A stretch of 64,000 bases of DNA from Rhizobium mesoamericanum STM3625 (GTDB lineage Bacteria; Pseudomonadota; Alphaproteobacteria; Rhizobiales; Rhizobiaceae). This document shows positions 24,792 to 33,306 of this stretch, in pieces. The position numbers and the translations under genes were made by a program. The stretch is taken from assembly GCF_000312665.1 (NCBI RefSeq), contig NZ_HF536773.1, positions 1,484,761-1,548,760 on the forward strand, given 5' to 3'. A model generated the notes under the pieces. It did not search any database and was not told where the DNA came from. It saw nothing but the letters and a program-made list of their open reading frames with translations. Positions within the stretch are counted from its first letter, which is position 1. Every line of letters starts with the position of its first letter.

Positions 24792-24817
24792 TTCGCTTGC
24801 TTATTGCAATATGCGAA
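24792..24817. promoter_or_regulatory. Nested palindrome in the tautomerase/LysR divergent promoter
   Basis: TTCGC (24792-24796) and GCGAA (24813-24817) flank a perfect 10-base palindrome TATTGCAATA (24802-24811). The gap between the divergent genes is 107 bases. The dyad is a likely LysR operator. ATTGCG-like half-sites recur at 24771 and 24857. Confidence 0.5.
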
Positions 24818-24864
24818 ACATCGGCCTATTTGTTAAATGCAATGTTTTAGGGGATTATTGCGAA

Positions 24865-25791
24865 ATGAGCATCAATTGCGAGATACTAGATCTCCGCGCC
24901 TTTCAAGCGGTCGTGGACCTCGAAAGTTTTCATCGGGCCGCTGAAGCTCTCAATATCTCCCAACCAGCTCTCACCCGACGAATCCAGAAGCTTGAGCAGT
25001 CCATTGGCGCGCCACTACTCGATCGGACGACCCGCCACGTTGCGGCGACAGCCACAGGGCAAGAGTTGCTTCCGCTCGTAAGGCGGATGCTCGAAGAGTT
25101 TGATGGTTCCCTCTTCGCCCTAAAGGATGGAGGGTCTCAGCGCCGCGGACTAATCACAATGGCCTGTGTTCCGACCGCCGCCTTCTATTTTCTGCCCACG
25201 GTCATCAAGAAGTTCGGAGCTGACTATCCCCATATCAGGCTTCGTATCCGCGATCTGACTGCAAACGAGGGACTGCAAGCGGTTGCGCGGGGGGAGGTAG
25301 AGTTCGGTATCAATCTGATGGGGAATTCGGACCCGGACCTTTCCTTCGAACCGCTGATCGATGACCCATTCGTGCTTGCAATGCGAAAGGATCACCCCCT
25401 TGCGGCACACGAACAACTGAACTGGGGGCAGCTCGATGGCTATCCACTCGTCGTCGTCGATCGATCGAGCGGAAATCGGGCTTTGTTGGATGGCGCTCTC
25501 GCGAAGCGTAACCTCAGGCTGAACTGGTTCTATGAGGTCACCCATCTCAATACGTCGCTGGGCCTCGTCGAGGCTGGGTTGGGCATCTCAGTCCTTCCCA
25601 GACTGGCGACCCCCCAGGAAGAGCACCCATACTTGGTCTCGCGCCCGATCGTTGATCCAGTGGTTACTCGCACCATCGGGATCGTACGCAGACGCGGCGC
25701 GCCGCTGTCGCCAGCCGCCGAGAAGTTCATTGAGGTGCTTCTCAAGACCTGGAAGGGCGGGGAGCCACATCCGATGCTGCATAGCGATTGA
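24865..25791 (+). CDS. LysR-type transcriptional regulator
   Basis: A 308-residue regulator with helix-turn-helix SFHRAAEALNISQPALTRRI at about residues 18-37 and a complete effector-binding domain (GLVEAGLGISVLPRLATP). It stands divergent from the tautomerase/ABC operon and probably controls it with the imported acid or an intermediate as coinducer. The ATG at 24865 gives the canonical N terminus, and GGGG lies upstream. An ATG at 24811 would add 18 residues with no family match. Confidence 0.87.
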   Translation: MSINCEILDLRAFQAVVDLESFHRAAEALNISQPALTRRIQKLEQSIGAPLLDRTTRHVAATATGQELLPLVRRMLEEFDGSLFALKDGGSQRRGLITMACVPTAAFYFLPTVIKKFGADYPHIRLRIRDLTANEGLQAVARGEVEFGINLMGNSDPDLSFEPLIDDPFVLAMRKDHPLAAHEQLNWGQLDGYPLVVVDRSSGNRALLDGALAKRNLRLNWFYEVTHLNTSLGLVEAGLGISVLPRLATPQEEHPYLVSRPIVDPVVTRTIGIVRRRGAPLSPAAEKFIEVLLKTWKGGEPHPMLHSD

Positions 25792-26099
25792 TGCATGATT
25801 TGCAGGAATGTGTTGCAGTCGTCTGCCGTAAACGGTCTGCGGACCTAGTCTTTGTCCATTCCCGAGACAAGGAGCTATCGGATCGCAAAGATCGTAGGAC
25901 TCGAGCGGACCGGGGGCCCGAGGTCCTACAAACCCAAGAAATCGACCTTTCTCGAGCCGGTTCAGGGGAAGTCTTACTCGAGCAGGAAGCGATCGGTGTT
26001 GACTCCCTTGGCGTCATGCAGAGACGCAGCACTACTCCGCTCGTGCTACCAAAGGCTTAAGGCTCGAAGCCGCTGGGCGGACCGTGAAGGTCGGCCCTG
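25792..26099. other. Unrecognised, probably decayed DNA
   Basis: This roughly 300-base stretch separates the LysR gene from the SDR stub. Several short open readings exist, but none belongs to a family I can name. Confidence 0.3.
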
Positions 26100-26231
26100 G
26101 TGTCCGTGACTTGTCGAACGCGAGTTCGAGGTCGCCATCCTCCAGGTCGATGGCGGACCCCGAGTGGACAATGCCCGCAAAATTGAACCGTGGCTGTGAT
26201 CACGACCGTCTTGCCTGAGAACCTCATCATT
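26100..26231 (-). pseudogene. SDR stub downstream of the aldo/keto reductase
   Basis: The ATG at 26231 overlaps the aldo/keto reductase stop and starts MMRFSGKTVVITA, the usual first strand of an SDR. The glycine-rich nucleotide loop is deleted. The next frame reads NFAGIVHSGSAIDLEDGDLE and LAFD, which matches the N-A-G strand and helix that follow in SDRs close to 2-keto-3-deoxy-L-fuconate dehydrogenase. The rest is missing. The overlap shows it was once translated with the reductase. Confidence 0.55.
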
Positions 26232-27273
26232 CGCTCTCAATCCCCCACGTCTCGCACACAGGCGCGTCTTGGCGCATCAAGCCGAGAGTTTTCAGGTCAT
26301 CCCACAGTTCGACAGGAATGGGTGTGCTTCGGGCGCGATAGTTTGAAACGACTTGATTCACCGATTGGCCGCCGGGAATTACCGAGACAACTGCCGGATG
26401 GAAAAATGGAAAATTGAGGGCCGCGTTTGGCAGAGAAACTCCATGCTTCCGGCACACTTCCTCGATCCGCTGGACCCTTTCGAGAACTTCCGTAGGAGCA
26501 TCCGAGTAGTTATATTGCGCGCCCGCAATGGGCCCTGTCGCCAGGATGCCCGAATTGTACGGGCCGCCGAGCACGATACCGATGCCGCGGGTCACGCACA
26601 TTGGAAGGAACGTTTCCAACGCCTCTTGCTCGAGTAACGTGTAGCGACCGGCGAGCAGGAACAGGTCAAAGTCGCCGCGCTCAGCAAGCAGTTGGCACAT
26701 CTGCCACTCGTTTATCCCGCCACCGATTGCGCTAACCACATCTTGGTCTCGAAGTGAAATCATTGCTTGGTAGCCGCCGCTCATGAACTGTTCGACGTAG
26801 TAGTCACAGGCTTCTTGTGTGCCGTGATTGAAGACGTCGAGATCGTGGACAAACAGGATATCGAAACTGTCGAGCCCAGTACGTTCAAGGGATGCTTCAA
26901 AGGAGCGCATCACACCGTCGTAGCTATAGTCGAAAACCTCACGGCGACTAGGCGTATTGAAGAATTTCCCGATGCCCGTTCGTTGTTCCGGAGGGCAAAC
27001 TTTCATGATCCTGCCCACTTTCGTGGACAGCACGAACTCGTGTCGCAGCTTGCTCCTGAGAAAGCGGCCAACCCGACTTTCCGCCAGACCAAGTCCATAG
27101 AGCGGGGCGGTGTCGAAATAGCGGGTACCGCACTCCCATGCTGCATCCAGAACCGCCGCAGCTTCTTCATCGCTTATCGCTCGGTACAAGTTGCCAAGCG
27201 GTGCGGTGCCGAAACCGAGTTCCGTGAAGGTGAGACCACCGTTTCCCCGTCGATCCCAATGTCGAGTCTTCAT
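26227..27273 (-). CDS. Aldo/keto reductase (L-fucose / D-threo-aldose 1-dehydrogenase type)
   Basis: A 348-residue TIM-barrel oxidoreductase. The catalytic set is visible as YFDTAPLYGLGLAE (Asp and Tyr), FVLSTKVGR (Lys) and FVHDLD (His). The C-terminal VSVIPGGQSVNQVVSNYRA binds NAD(P). The long insert after the lysine and the GGPYNSGILATG segment are typical of D-threo-aldose 1-dehydrogenases, which oxidise L-fucose or D-arabinose to lactones. The ATG at 27273 has GGAG upstream. The downstream SDR stub, related to a later step of L-fucose breakdown, supports this. No sugar transporter is adjacent, so the original operon is reduced. Confidence 0.82.
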   Translation of the reverse strand: MKTRHWDRRGNGGLTFTELGFGTAPLGNLYRAISDEEAAAVLDAAWECGTRYFDTAPLYGLGLAESRVGRFLRSKLRHEFVLSTKVGRIMKVCPPEQRTGIGKFFNTPSRREVFDYSYDGVMRSFEASLERTGLDSFDILFVHDLDVFNHGTQEACDYYVEQFMSGGYQAMISLRDQDVVSAIGGGINEWQMCQLLAERGDFDLFLLAGRYTLLEQEALETFLPMCVTRGIGIVLGGPYNSGILATGPIAGAQYNYSDAPTEVLERVQRIEEVCRKHGVSLPNAALNFPFFHPAVVSVIPGGQSVNQVVSNYRARSTPIPVELWDDLKTLGLMRQDAPVCETWGIESE

Positions 27274-27564
27274 AGAGGTCTCCGAAATCAAAGCGGCTTA
27301 CGGGTTTTCGCATCGAATTGATGCACAGCGCCAGAGCGACGTTTCAGTTTGATCGTCTGGCCCGACGTAAATTGGTACCGCGGGAGAGGGCGAGAATGTC
27401 GGAACCTTTACTTTAGAGGAATACCATGTTTCGGAACGCCTGGTACAAGGCTTGCGCGAGCGCCAGCACAATACCGCCGTTTACACGATTGACTGAAGAT
27501 CGTCGCGACTTTCAGGGACAAACCTCGACGGGACATCAGGGGGGGTATTCGATTATATCGAATT
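27274..27564. other. Intergenic region with no recognised gene
   Basis: This 290-base region lies upstream of the aldo/keto reductase and probably holds its promoter. No gene or repeat is recognised. Confidence 0.3.
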
Positions 27565-27593
27565 TGGTGGTCGGGGCAGGGATTCGAACCCCG
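27565..27593 (-). tRNA. 3'-end fragment of a tRNA gene (T-arm, acceptor, CCA)
   Basis: On the minus strand CGGGG-TTCGAAT-CCCTG forms a T-arm with the invariant TTC and G53:C61 pair. CCCCGACC, A and CCA follow. The 5' half, which should contain GGTCGGGG and an anticodon arm, is not found within 150 bases upstream. Eight bases between the T-stem and the discriminator would fit a tRNA-Sec-like acceptor, but there is no UCA anticodon. Such 3' ends are left when an integrase recombines at a tRNA gene. Confidence 0.5.
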
Positions 27594-28217
27594 CGTCACA
27601 GCTCGAAGGCTGGAAGCAACCCCGGATACCCGAGGATGAGGAGAGCGCCGCGCTCCGATTACGCTTACGCCCGACTAACCCATAAATGCGTAGGGCGATA
27701 TGATTGTTCCGGACGCGTGGTGCCAGGTATCAAGCGTCATCGTGAACTGGTCCTCTGGCGCCACGCAGATCTGGTCCGCCAAGGGTTGCCAGCTACTCTC
27801 CATATCGAGCGTTGTGGCGGGCTTCTAGATGAGACCGCTACCGCGTTTTTCTCGTAATCTATAGCTGTCGCCACGGATTCCTCGCCCACTGGGGGATGGC
27901 AGCGCCGGCGAGACGCACGGCGAAAGCAGCACTAACAAAATACCCTACATATTCCGCGCCACCCAGAAGCAGGCCGATCACGAGCCGGGTAGGGGCCATT
28001 CCAAAGGGCTGGGGAACCGCCGATCGATAATCAGAAGCAGGCAGGTCAGACTAAAGATGCCATAGCGGGCAATGATCAAATTCCAGGCCGTGAATGTCGC
28101 AACGGCCGCGGTGCGACAAAGGTCAATGCCCACAAGGCGAAGTGGTAACGACAGCGACAATCCCTAGCAGTGGAAAGACAAAGGATACAATGCGAATTGG
28201 CCGCCATGTCAAAGGTA
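27594..28217. other. Unrecognised region with decayed readings
   Basis: No intact gene is recognised in this roughly 620-base stretch. On the minus strand around 27880-28170, hydrophobic readings such as RLVIGLLLGGAEYVGYFVSA hint at a lost membrane protein, but the frame is broken and I cannot name the family. Confidence 0.3.
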
Positions 28218-28389
28218 ATGCACTTCTCAACTTTCTGGAAACTAGACGCTGGATGGCAGGGACGCACGCATTCTTGCCACGCTCGATTCCAATGCCCCGT
28301 TGCCGATGAGCGAGCTAGCCCGCCTCGTCGGCATGTTCGCGAGGAGCGTATCTGACCGGGTTCCGGAAGCCAATGGCATCATACGGGCT
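28218..28389 (+). pseudogene. Lrp/AsnC regulator, N-terminal stub
   Basis: The frame from ATG 28218 reads KLDAGWQG. After a one-base shift it continues RILATLDSNAPLPMSELARL and VGMFARSVSDRV, the DNA-binding domain of an Lrp/AsnC-type regulator. The sequence then runs into the convergent epimerase gene. The effector (RAM) domain is missing and the frame is broken. Confidence 0.6.
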
Positions 28390-29280
28390 TCACTGTTGAT
28401 TAAACATCGCGTCGAGATCGGCGATTAAGCCTGGACCGGTGGGGTTCCAGCCGAGGATCCGGCGGGTTTTTTCGCTGGACGCCGGAAAGTCGAGACCGGC
28501 AAATATCCCCATCCAGCCGAAATATTCGGCGGTCATTTCCGGCTCGAGCGAGATGACGGGCAGTCTCAGGCCTCGGCCCAGCGCCTCGACGATTTCGCGC
28601 ATCGTCACACCTTCCTCGTCGACGGCATTGTAGCGCGCGCCGGGTTCGCCGCGTTCGATGGCAAGGCGATAGAGCAGGGCTACATCCAGCAGGTGGGCTG
28701 CCGGAAAGCGGTTGTGCCCTTCGCCGATATAGGCGGATGCACCTTTTGCCTTGGATATTTCGATCAGCGGCGAGACGAGACCCTGCTTGACGGTGTTGTG
28801 GACCTGCGGAAGGCGCATGACGGAGACATTGACGCCGGCCTCCAGAAGCACATTGCCCGCAAGCTCGGAGGCGATGCGCGGGTTCGGATGCTCGATGTTG
28901 AAGACATCCTCGCTCGCCGGTTCGCCAAGATGGGCATTGCCCATGCCGGTACCCGAGGTGATGAGGAGAGGGCGGTTCGAGCCTCTCAGAGCCTCACCCA
29001 TCGCAGCAATTACGCGGCTGTCCTTGTGGCAATTTTCCACGAAATTGGAAAAATCATGGTCGAAAGCCGTATGTATGACCGCATCGGCCTTCTCGACACC
29101 GGCTCGCACGCTGTCGGGCTCTTCCAGAACGCCGCGGTGGACCTCGACGCCGACTGCTTGAAGCGCCCTCGCGCCTGTGTCGGAACGGGTCATGCCGATG
29201 ACATGATGGCCTGCCTTCTGAAGTTCCGGCACGATGGCCGAGCCGATGAAGCCGGTGGCGCCGGTGAGGAAAATACGCAT
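28390..29280 (-). CDS. NAD-dependent epimerase/dehydratase family protein (extended SDR)
   Basis: A 296-residue extended SDR with the N-terminal nucleotide motif GATGFIGSAIVPELQKAGH (residues 6-24) and the later NAVDEEGVTMREIVEALGRG and TRRILGWNPTGPGLIADLD segments. The classical YxxxK pair is not in the usual place; HNTVKQG may mark the site. Close relatives are annotated only as NAD-dependent epimerase/dehydratase or NmrA-like. I chose the ATG at 29280 with GGAGAGA upstream. It is divergent from an XRE/MmyB regulator across a 99-base gap with a perfect palindrome, a common regulator-target arrangement. Confidence 0.82.
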   Translation of the reverse strand: MRIFLTGATGFIGSAIVPELQKAGHHVIGMTRSDTGARALQAVGVEVHRGVLEEPDSVRAGVEKADAVIHTAFDHDFSNFVENCHKDSRVIAAMGEALRGSNRPLLITSGTGMGNAHLGEPASEDVFNIEHPNPRIASELAGNVLLEAGVNVSVMRLPQVHNTVKQGLVSPLIEISKAKGASAYIGEGHNRFPAAHLLDVALLYRLAIERGEPGARYNAVDEEGVTMREIVEALGRGLRLPVISLEPEMTAEYFGWMGIFAGLDFPASSEKTRRILGWNPTGPGLIADLDAMFNQQ

Positions 29281-29351
29281 TGGGTCTCTCCTTATTGCGA
29301 TGAAGACCACTATTGCGCTATGTTTTATGCTGTTAAAGTAGTGACGCTATC

Positions 29352-29363
29352 CTATTATAATAG
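29352..29363. promoter_or_regulatory. Perfect palindrome CTATTATAATAG, candidate operator
   Basis: A 12-base perfect palindrome lies 17 bases before the XRE start codon, within the gap between the divergent epimerase and regulator genes. It contains TATAAT and so overlaps a likely -10 box. It is the obvious candidate for autorepression by the XRE protein. Confidence 0.45.
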
Positions 29364-29379
29364 CTAACAGGTGCGCGCC

Positions 29380-30207
29380 ATGACGACCGACAGCAACAAC
29401 GCCCTTGGCATCTTCCTTCGCGACCGCCGCTCGCGCCTCGATCCGGCGGTGTTCGGATTCTCGGGCCGCCGGCGCACGCCGGGGCTGCGGCGCGAAGAGG
29501 TCGCGCAGCGCGCCAATATCAGCCCGACCTGGTATACATGGCTGGAGCAGGGGCGTGGCGGCGCGCCATCTCCCGACGTGCTGAACCGGATCGCAAATGG
29601 CCTGATGCTGACAGAGCCGGAGCGCGAGCATCTCTTCATGCTCGGCCTCGGCCGCCCGCCGGAGGTGCGCTACCGCGCCATCGAGGGCATCAGTCCGCGC
29701 CTGCAGCGTCTCATCGATACGCTTGAGGTCAGTCCGGCGCTGGTGCGGACGGCGGCCTGGGATATCGTTGCCTGGAACCGGGCAGCGACCGTCGTCATGA
29801 CCGATTACGGAAAGCTTGGGCCTGAAGACCGCAATATCCTGCGCCTGCTCTTCAGCAATCCGAATATGCGCAACGTCCAGCATGACTGGGAAGCCATGGC
29901 CCGATTCGTCGTCGGTGCCTTCCGGGCGGATGCGGCGCGCGCCGGGGCTACGTCAGAAATTACTAAGCTGGTTGAAGAACTCTGTCTCGCCAGTCCGGAA
30001 TTCAAGGGGATCTGGCAGGAGAATGACGTGATTTCCCATGGCGAGGGAACCAAGCGGCTGAGGCATCCCATGCTCGGCGATATCGCGCTGGAATATTCAA
30101 GCTTTGCCATCGATGGCAGGCCGGATCTCAACATGGTCGTCTACAATCCCGTCGATCCTGATGTGGCCGAGCGCATTCGCGGGCTTGTCGCCGAGAAGAA
30201 ACCGTAG
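29380..30207 (+). CDS. XRE-family regulator with MmyB-type ligand-binding domain
   Basis: A 275-residue regulator. The helix-turn-helix (GLRREEVAQRANISPTWYTW) spans about residues 27-46, and from about residue 98 a PAS-like MmyB domain follows (LVRTAAWDIVAWNRAATVVM). The WxxxxWNRAA and LRRxEVAQ signatures are typical of this group, which usually represses a neighbouring oxidoreductase gene. It is divergent from the epimerase gene and probably controls it. The start is ATG 29380; a GTG at 29371 would add three residues. Its stop lies five bases from the convergent metallophosphoesterase stop. Confidence 0.87.
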   Translation: MTTDSNNALGIFLRDRRSRLDPAVFGFSGRRRTPGLRREEVAQRANISPTWYTWLEQGRGGAPSPDVLNRIANGLMLTEPEREHLFMLGLGRPPEVRYRAIEGISPRLQRLIDTLEVSPALVRTAAWDIVAWNRAATVVMTDYGKLGPEDRNILRLLFSNPNMRNVQHDWEAMARFVVGAFRADAARAGATSEITKLVEELCLASPEFKGIWQENDVISHGEGTKRLRHPMLGDIALEYSSFAIDGRPDLNMVVYNPVDPDVAERIRGLVAEKKP

Positions 30208-30212
30208 CGCGG

Positions 30213-31334
30213 TCAGGACCGCCGGCGTAGCGTGAATACCGTCAGTTCCGAGGGCCGTCCGAGCCGCAATGCAAAGCCTGGCCATAACCCGGTGCCGTTG
30301 TTGACATAGAGCTGCATGTCGCCGATCTCGTAGAGGCCGGAGACGAAGCCGCCATTGGCACGGGCGACCAAGCGATCGAGGCCGAGGACCATGCCGCCAT
30401 GGGTATGGCCGGACAGCTGCAGCGCAATGCCTCTCTTCGCGGTCTCAGCTGCCATTCTCGGCTGATGATCGAGGAGGATGACAGGGGCTTCGGCCGGAGC
30501 GCCTTCCAATGCTGCCGTAAGGTCAGGATTCGGCATCTTTCTGCCGAAGGCCGCAAGATCCGTGACGCCGGCAATGACGATACGATCGCCACCGCGCTCG
30601 ATGACCGCATGTTCATTCGTCAGCATGTGGATGCCAAGGCTCGTGTCATGCGCTATCCAGTCGTCGTAGCCGAAATAATATTCGTGATTTCCAGGGATGG
30701 CGAAAATGCCGTCGGGCGCCTGCAGCTGTGCCAGCGGAGCGACATCGGCGCGGCGCCTCTCGAGGTGGCCATCGATGAAATCGCCGGTCACGACGATCAG
30801 ATCGGTTTTCAGCTCATTGGCCTTTTTCACGACGGCCTCGGCCCAGGACACCGGGAACAGGCGGCTGAGATGCAGGTCGGTCAATTGCAGCAGGCGGTAG
30901 CCGTCGAAGGCCTCGGGAAGGTCTTTGATGGCGATATCTACATTCTTCAAAGGCGGGATGCGCACGGCCTGGGCGACGCCGACCGCGGCAAGAAGGATGG
31001 CTACCGTTCCCATGACATAGCGGACCACTGGCGGCACGACCGGAAAATGTCCGTTGAGCAAAAGAGGGATCAGCGAGAGAAGATCGAGAGCGATCTGGAA
31101 GACGGCGAGCAGGACCGTTGCGCCGAAGAGGAAATTGAAGGCCACGATCAGCGGCCGCGGATATTCGGGAGCGAAGATGGAGCCTGAGGAGATCCGATTG
31201 AATACCAGATGCTGGGAGGCGATCAGAAGCACACCAGCAAGCATGGCCTTGGCAGGCCATATCCACGGCAGGGGCAGAATGAACCTGATGACAACGACCA
31301 GCCAGGGAAGTCCAAGGACGAGGTGAAACATCAA
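30213..31334 (-). CDS. Membrane-anchored calcineurin-like metallophosphoesterase
   Basis: A 373-residue protein. The first 150 residues contain four to five hydrophobic helices; the rest is a binuclear metallophosphoesterase domain with LQLTDLHLSRL, VVTGDFIDG, IPGNHEYYFGYDDW and LSGHTHGG as its metal-binding blocks. It resembles the YaeI/YkuE group, whose members act on lipid phosphates or UDP-sugar lipids at the membrane. Two successive ATGs (31334, 31331) are possible. It stands alone between a convergent XRE gene and a LysR gene, so no pathway can be assigned. Confidence 0.85.
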   Translation of the reverse strand: MMFHLVLGLPWLVVVIRFILPLPWIWPAKAMLAGVLLIASQHLVFNRISSGSIFAPEYPRPLIVAFNFLFGATVLLAVFQIALDLLSLIPLLLNGHFPVVPPVVRYVMGTVAILLAAVGVAQAVRIPPLKNVDIAIKDLPEAFDGYRLLQLTDLHLSRLFPVSWAEAVVKKANELKTDLIVVTGDFIDGHLERRRADVAPLAQLQAPDGIFAIPGNHEYYFGYDDWIAHDTSLGIHMLTNEHAVIERGGDRIVIAGVTDLAAFGRKMPNPDLTAALEGAPAEAPVILLDHQPRMAAETAKRGIALQLSGHTHGGMVLGLDRLVARANGGFVSGLYEIGDMQLYVNNGTGLWPGFALRLGRPSELTVFTLRRRS

Positions 31335-31465
31335 TATCCCTGTGATTGTCTGATATTACGGGCGGGAATGAAGAAAATGAATCCGGTGTCTCTGCGTGTG
31401 GCGCCTGCGCAAGAGGCTTAAATGAGATCTCGGCGCACCGCATGCAAGCGGGCTACGGCCCGGCT

Positions 31466-32386
31466 TTATGGGGCAATAGACCTGCCATCTACCGCGCCGT
31501 CCTTCCGCCCCTCGGCGAAAAGCCAGTCGATGACGGTGTCCAGCGCAGACGATTTCCGGTAGCGGGGCCAGACGAGGTAGATATCCGAGGGGCCGCGCAG
31601 CCTCGCGTCGAAGACACGCACCAGCCGGCCTTTGGCCAAATCGTCGGTGACGAAGCCGCCATTGGCGAGAACGATGCCCTGTCCGGCAATTGCCGCCTCG
31701 ATCGCATGGGCAGTCGTCGAAAAGCTGATGCCCTTAAAGGTGGGGCTCACGATATTGGCGAGATGCCGCTCGATAAATTCCGGCCAGAGATTATGGGCGT
31801 CGTGCAGCAGCGGATAGGCCGATAACTCCTCTGCTGTGCGCGGTGCATTCCTGCCGGCAAGCAGCAGCGGGCTGCAGACGGCGATGACCTCCTGCTCGAA
31901 CAGCAGTTCGGCATTCAGCCCAGGCCCGAAGGGCGGGCGGCCATAGCGGACGGCGAGATTCACGCCATCGGCGGCGAAATTCGAGAGGCGTTCGGTCGCC
32001 AGAATGTGCAGGTCGAGATGGGGATGTAGGGCGGTGAAATCGGGCAGGCGCGGGATCAGCCACTTAGATGCGAAGGTGGGCGTGGTGCTGATGGTGAACT
32101 TGATCGCCTGCGGCTTCAGCTCGTCGGTCGCGCGGGCGATGATTTCGAAGGCGCGCCTGATATCGGCGATGTAGCGGCGGCCTTCAGCAGTCAGCGCCAG
32201 CGTGCGGGGAAGCCGTTCGAACAGGGCCATGCCGAGCTGCGCTTCAAGCCCGCGCACCTGCTGGGCGACGGCACCCTGCGTGACGCCGAGTTCCTCGGCA
32301 GCGTGCCTGAAGTTCAGGTGGCGCGCCGCGACCTCGAAGGCCCTGAGGCCGTTGAGGGAGGGAAGCTTACCCGGGATATCGCTCAT
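31466..32386 (-). CDS. LysR-type regulator of the GcvA group
   Basis: A 306-residue regulator that starts LPSLNGLRAFEVAARHLNF with helix-turn-helix FRHAAEELGVTQGAVAQQVR, the hallmark of the GcvA subgroup, and a complete effector domain. It is divergent from an SDR gene at 32505 across a 118-base gap. It likely controls that SDR. No glycine-cleavage genes are present. Confidence 0.87.
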   Translation of the reverse strand: MSDIPGKLPSLNGLRAFEVAARHLNFRHAAEELGVTQGAVAQQVRGLEAQLGMALFERLPRTLALTAEGRRYIADIRRAFEIIARATDELKPQAIKFTISTTPTFASKWLIPRLPDFTALHPHLDLHILATERLSNFAADGVNLAVRYGRPPFGPGLNAELLFEQEVIAVCSPLLLAGRNAPRTAEELSAYPLLHDAHNLWPEFIERHLANIVSPTFKGISFSTTAHAIEAAIAGQGIVLANGGFVTDDLAKGRLVRVFDARLRGPSDIYLVWPRYRKSSALDTVIDWLFAEGRKDGAVDGRSIAP

Positions 32387-32504
32387 CGAATAGTTTATCT
32401 ACTGCCACGAAAGAGGAGAACTGTTTCGTACTCACGCAGTGAACATGGTAGCGTGCGCCCACGCATCGATCAATTGGCGATATCACCTCAGGAGGGCATT
32501 TGAT

Positions 32505-33209
32505 ATGTCAGTAGAAAAAGTGGCAGTCATCACGGCGGGCGGCAGTGGCATGGGGGCCGAGAGCGCACGGCGTCTTGCGGGCGACGGATATAAGGTCGCG
32601 ATCCTGTCCTCCTCCGGAAAGGGCGAGGCGCTCGCCCGGGAACTCGGCGGTGTCGGCGTGACCGGCTCCAACCAGTCGAACGACGATCTGAAGCAACTGG
32701 TCGAGGCGGCGATGAAGCAATGGGGCCGCATCGACGTGCTCGTCAACAGCGCCGGCCATGGGCCGCGCGCACCGCTCAACGAGATCACCGACGAGCAGTG
32801 GCGTACAGGCATGGATGTCTACCTGATGAACGTCATCCGTCCGGTGCGGCTGGTGACGCCGATTATGCAGGCGCAGAAGAAGGGCGCGATCGTCAATATC
32901 TCGACGGCCTGGGTGTTCGAGCCGTCGCCGATGTTCCCGACCTCGGCCGTCTTTCGCGCCGGCCTTGCCGCTTATACCAAGCTCTTTGCCGATACCTACG
33001 CGGCTGAGAATATCCGCATGAACAACGTGTTGCCCGGCTGGATCGACAGCCTGCCGGCGACGGAAGAACGGCGCGGGAGCGTGCCGATGAAGCGCTATGG
33101 GACCAGTGCGGAAGTGGCGGCGACGATTGCGTTTCTCGTGTCGGACGGGGCCGGATACATTACCGGCCAGAGCCTGAAGGTGGATGGCGGGTTGATGCGG
33201 TCTGTTTAA
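32505..33209 (+). CDS. Short-chain dehydrogenase/reductase-like protein without the catalytic tyrosine
   Basis: A 234-residue SDR with GGSGMGAESARRLA as nucleotide loop, VLVNSAGHGPRAPL, and the C-terminal YITGQSLKVDGGLMRSV. At the expected catalytic site it reads STAWVFEPSPMFPTSAVFRA, so phenylalanines stand where Tyr is expected and the YxxxK lysine is absent. It may bind NAD(P) and act as a poor reductase or a sensor. A strong AGGAGG lies before the ATG at 32505; the upstream in-frame ATG gives no SDR-like sequence. Probable target of the divergent GcvA-type LysR. Confidence 0.82.
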   Translation: MSVEKVAVITAGGSGMGAESARRLAGDGYKVAILSSSGKGEALARELGGVGVTGSNQSNDDLKQLVEAAMKQWGRIDVLVNSAGHGPRAPLNEITDEQWRTGMDVYLMNVIRPVRLVTPIMQAQKKGAIVNISTAWVFEPSPMFPTSAVFRAGLAAYTKLFADTYAAENIRMNNVLPGWIDSLPATEERRGSVPMKRYGTSAEVAATIAFLVSDGAGYITGQSLKVDGGLMRSV

Positions 33210-33306
33210 GGTGGGGCCGACCAGGCAGCTGGGGCGCGGGCTTGAACTCTTTAGCTCTCAGTCTATTGTCCGCCTATGAACGCGACGATGGAGAAGGCCT
33301 GAAGCT

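Noticed and set aside
27565..27720. Complete tRNA-Sec gene
   Set aside because: The T-arm and an eight-base acceptor strand are there, but no matching GGTCGGGG 5' strand or UCA anticodon arm is found.
27426..27857. 143-codon reading frame over the tRNA fragment
   Set aside because: It crosses the tRNA-like sequence, has no ribosome-binding site and no recognisable domain.
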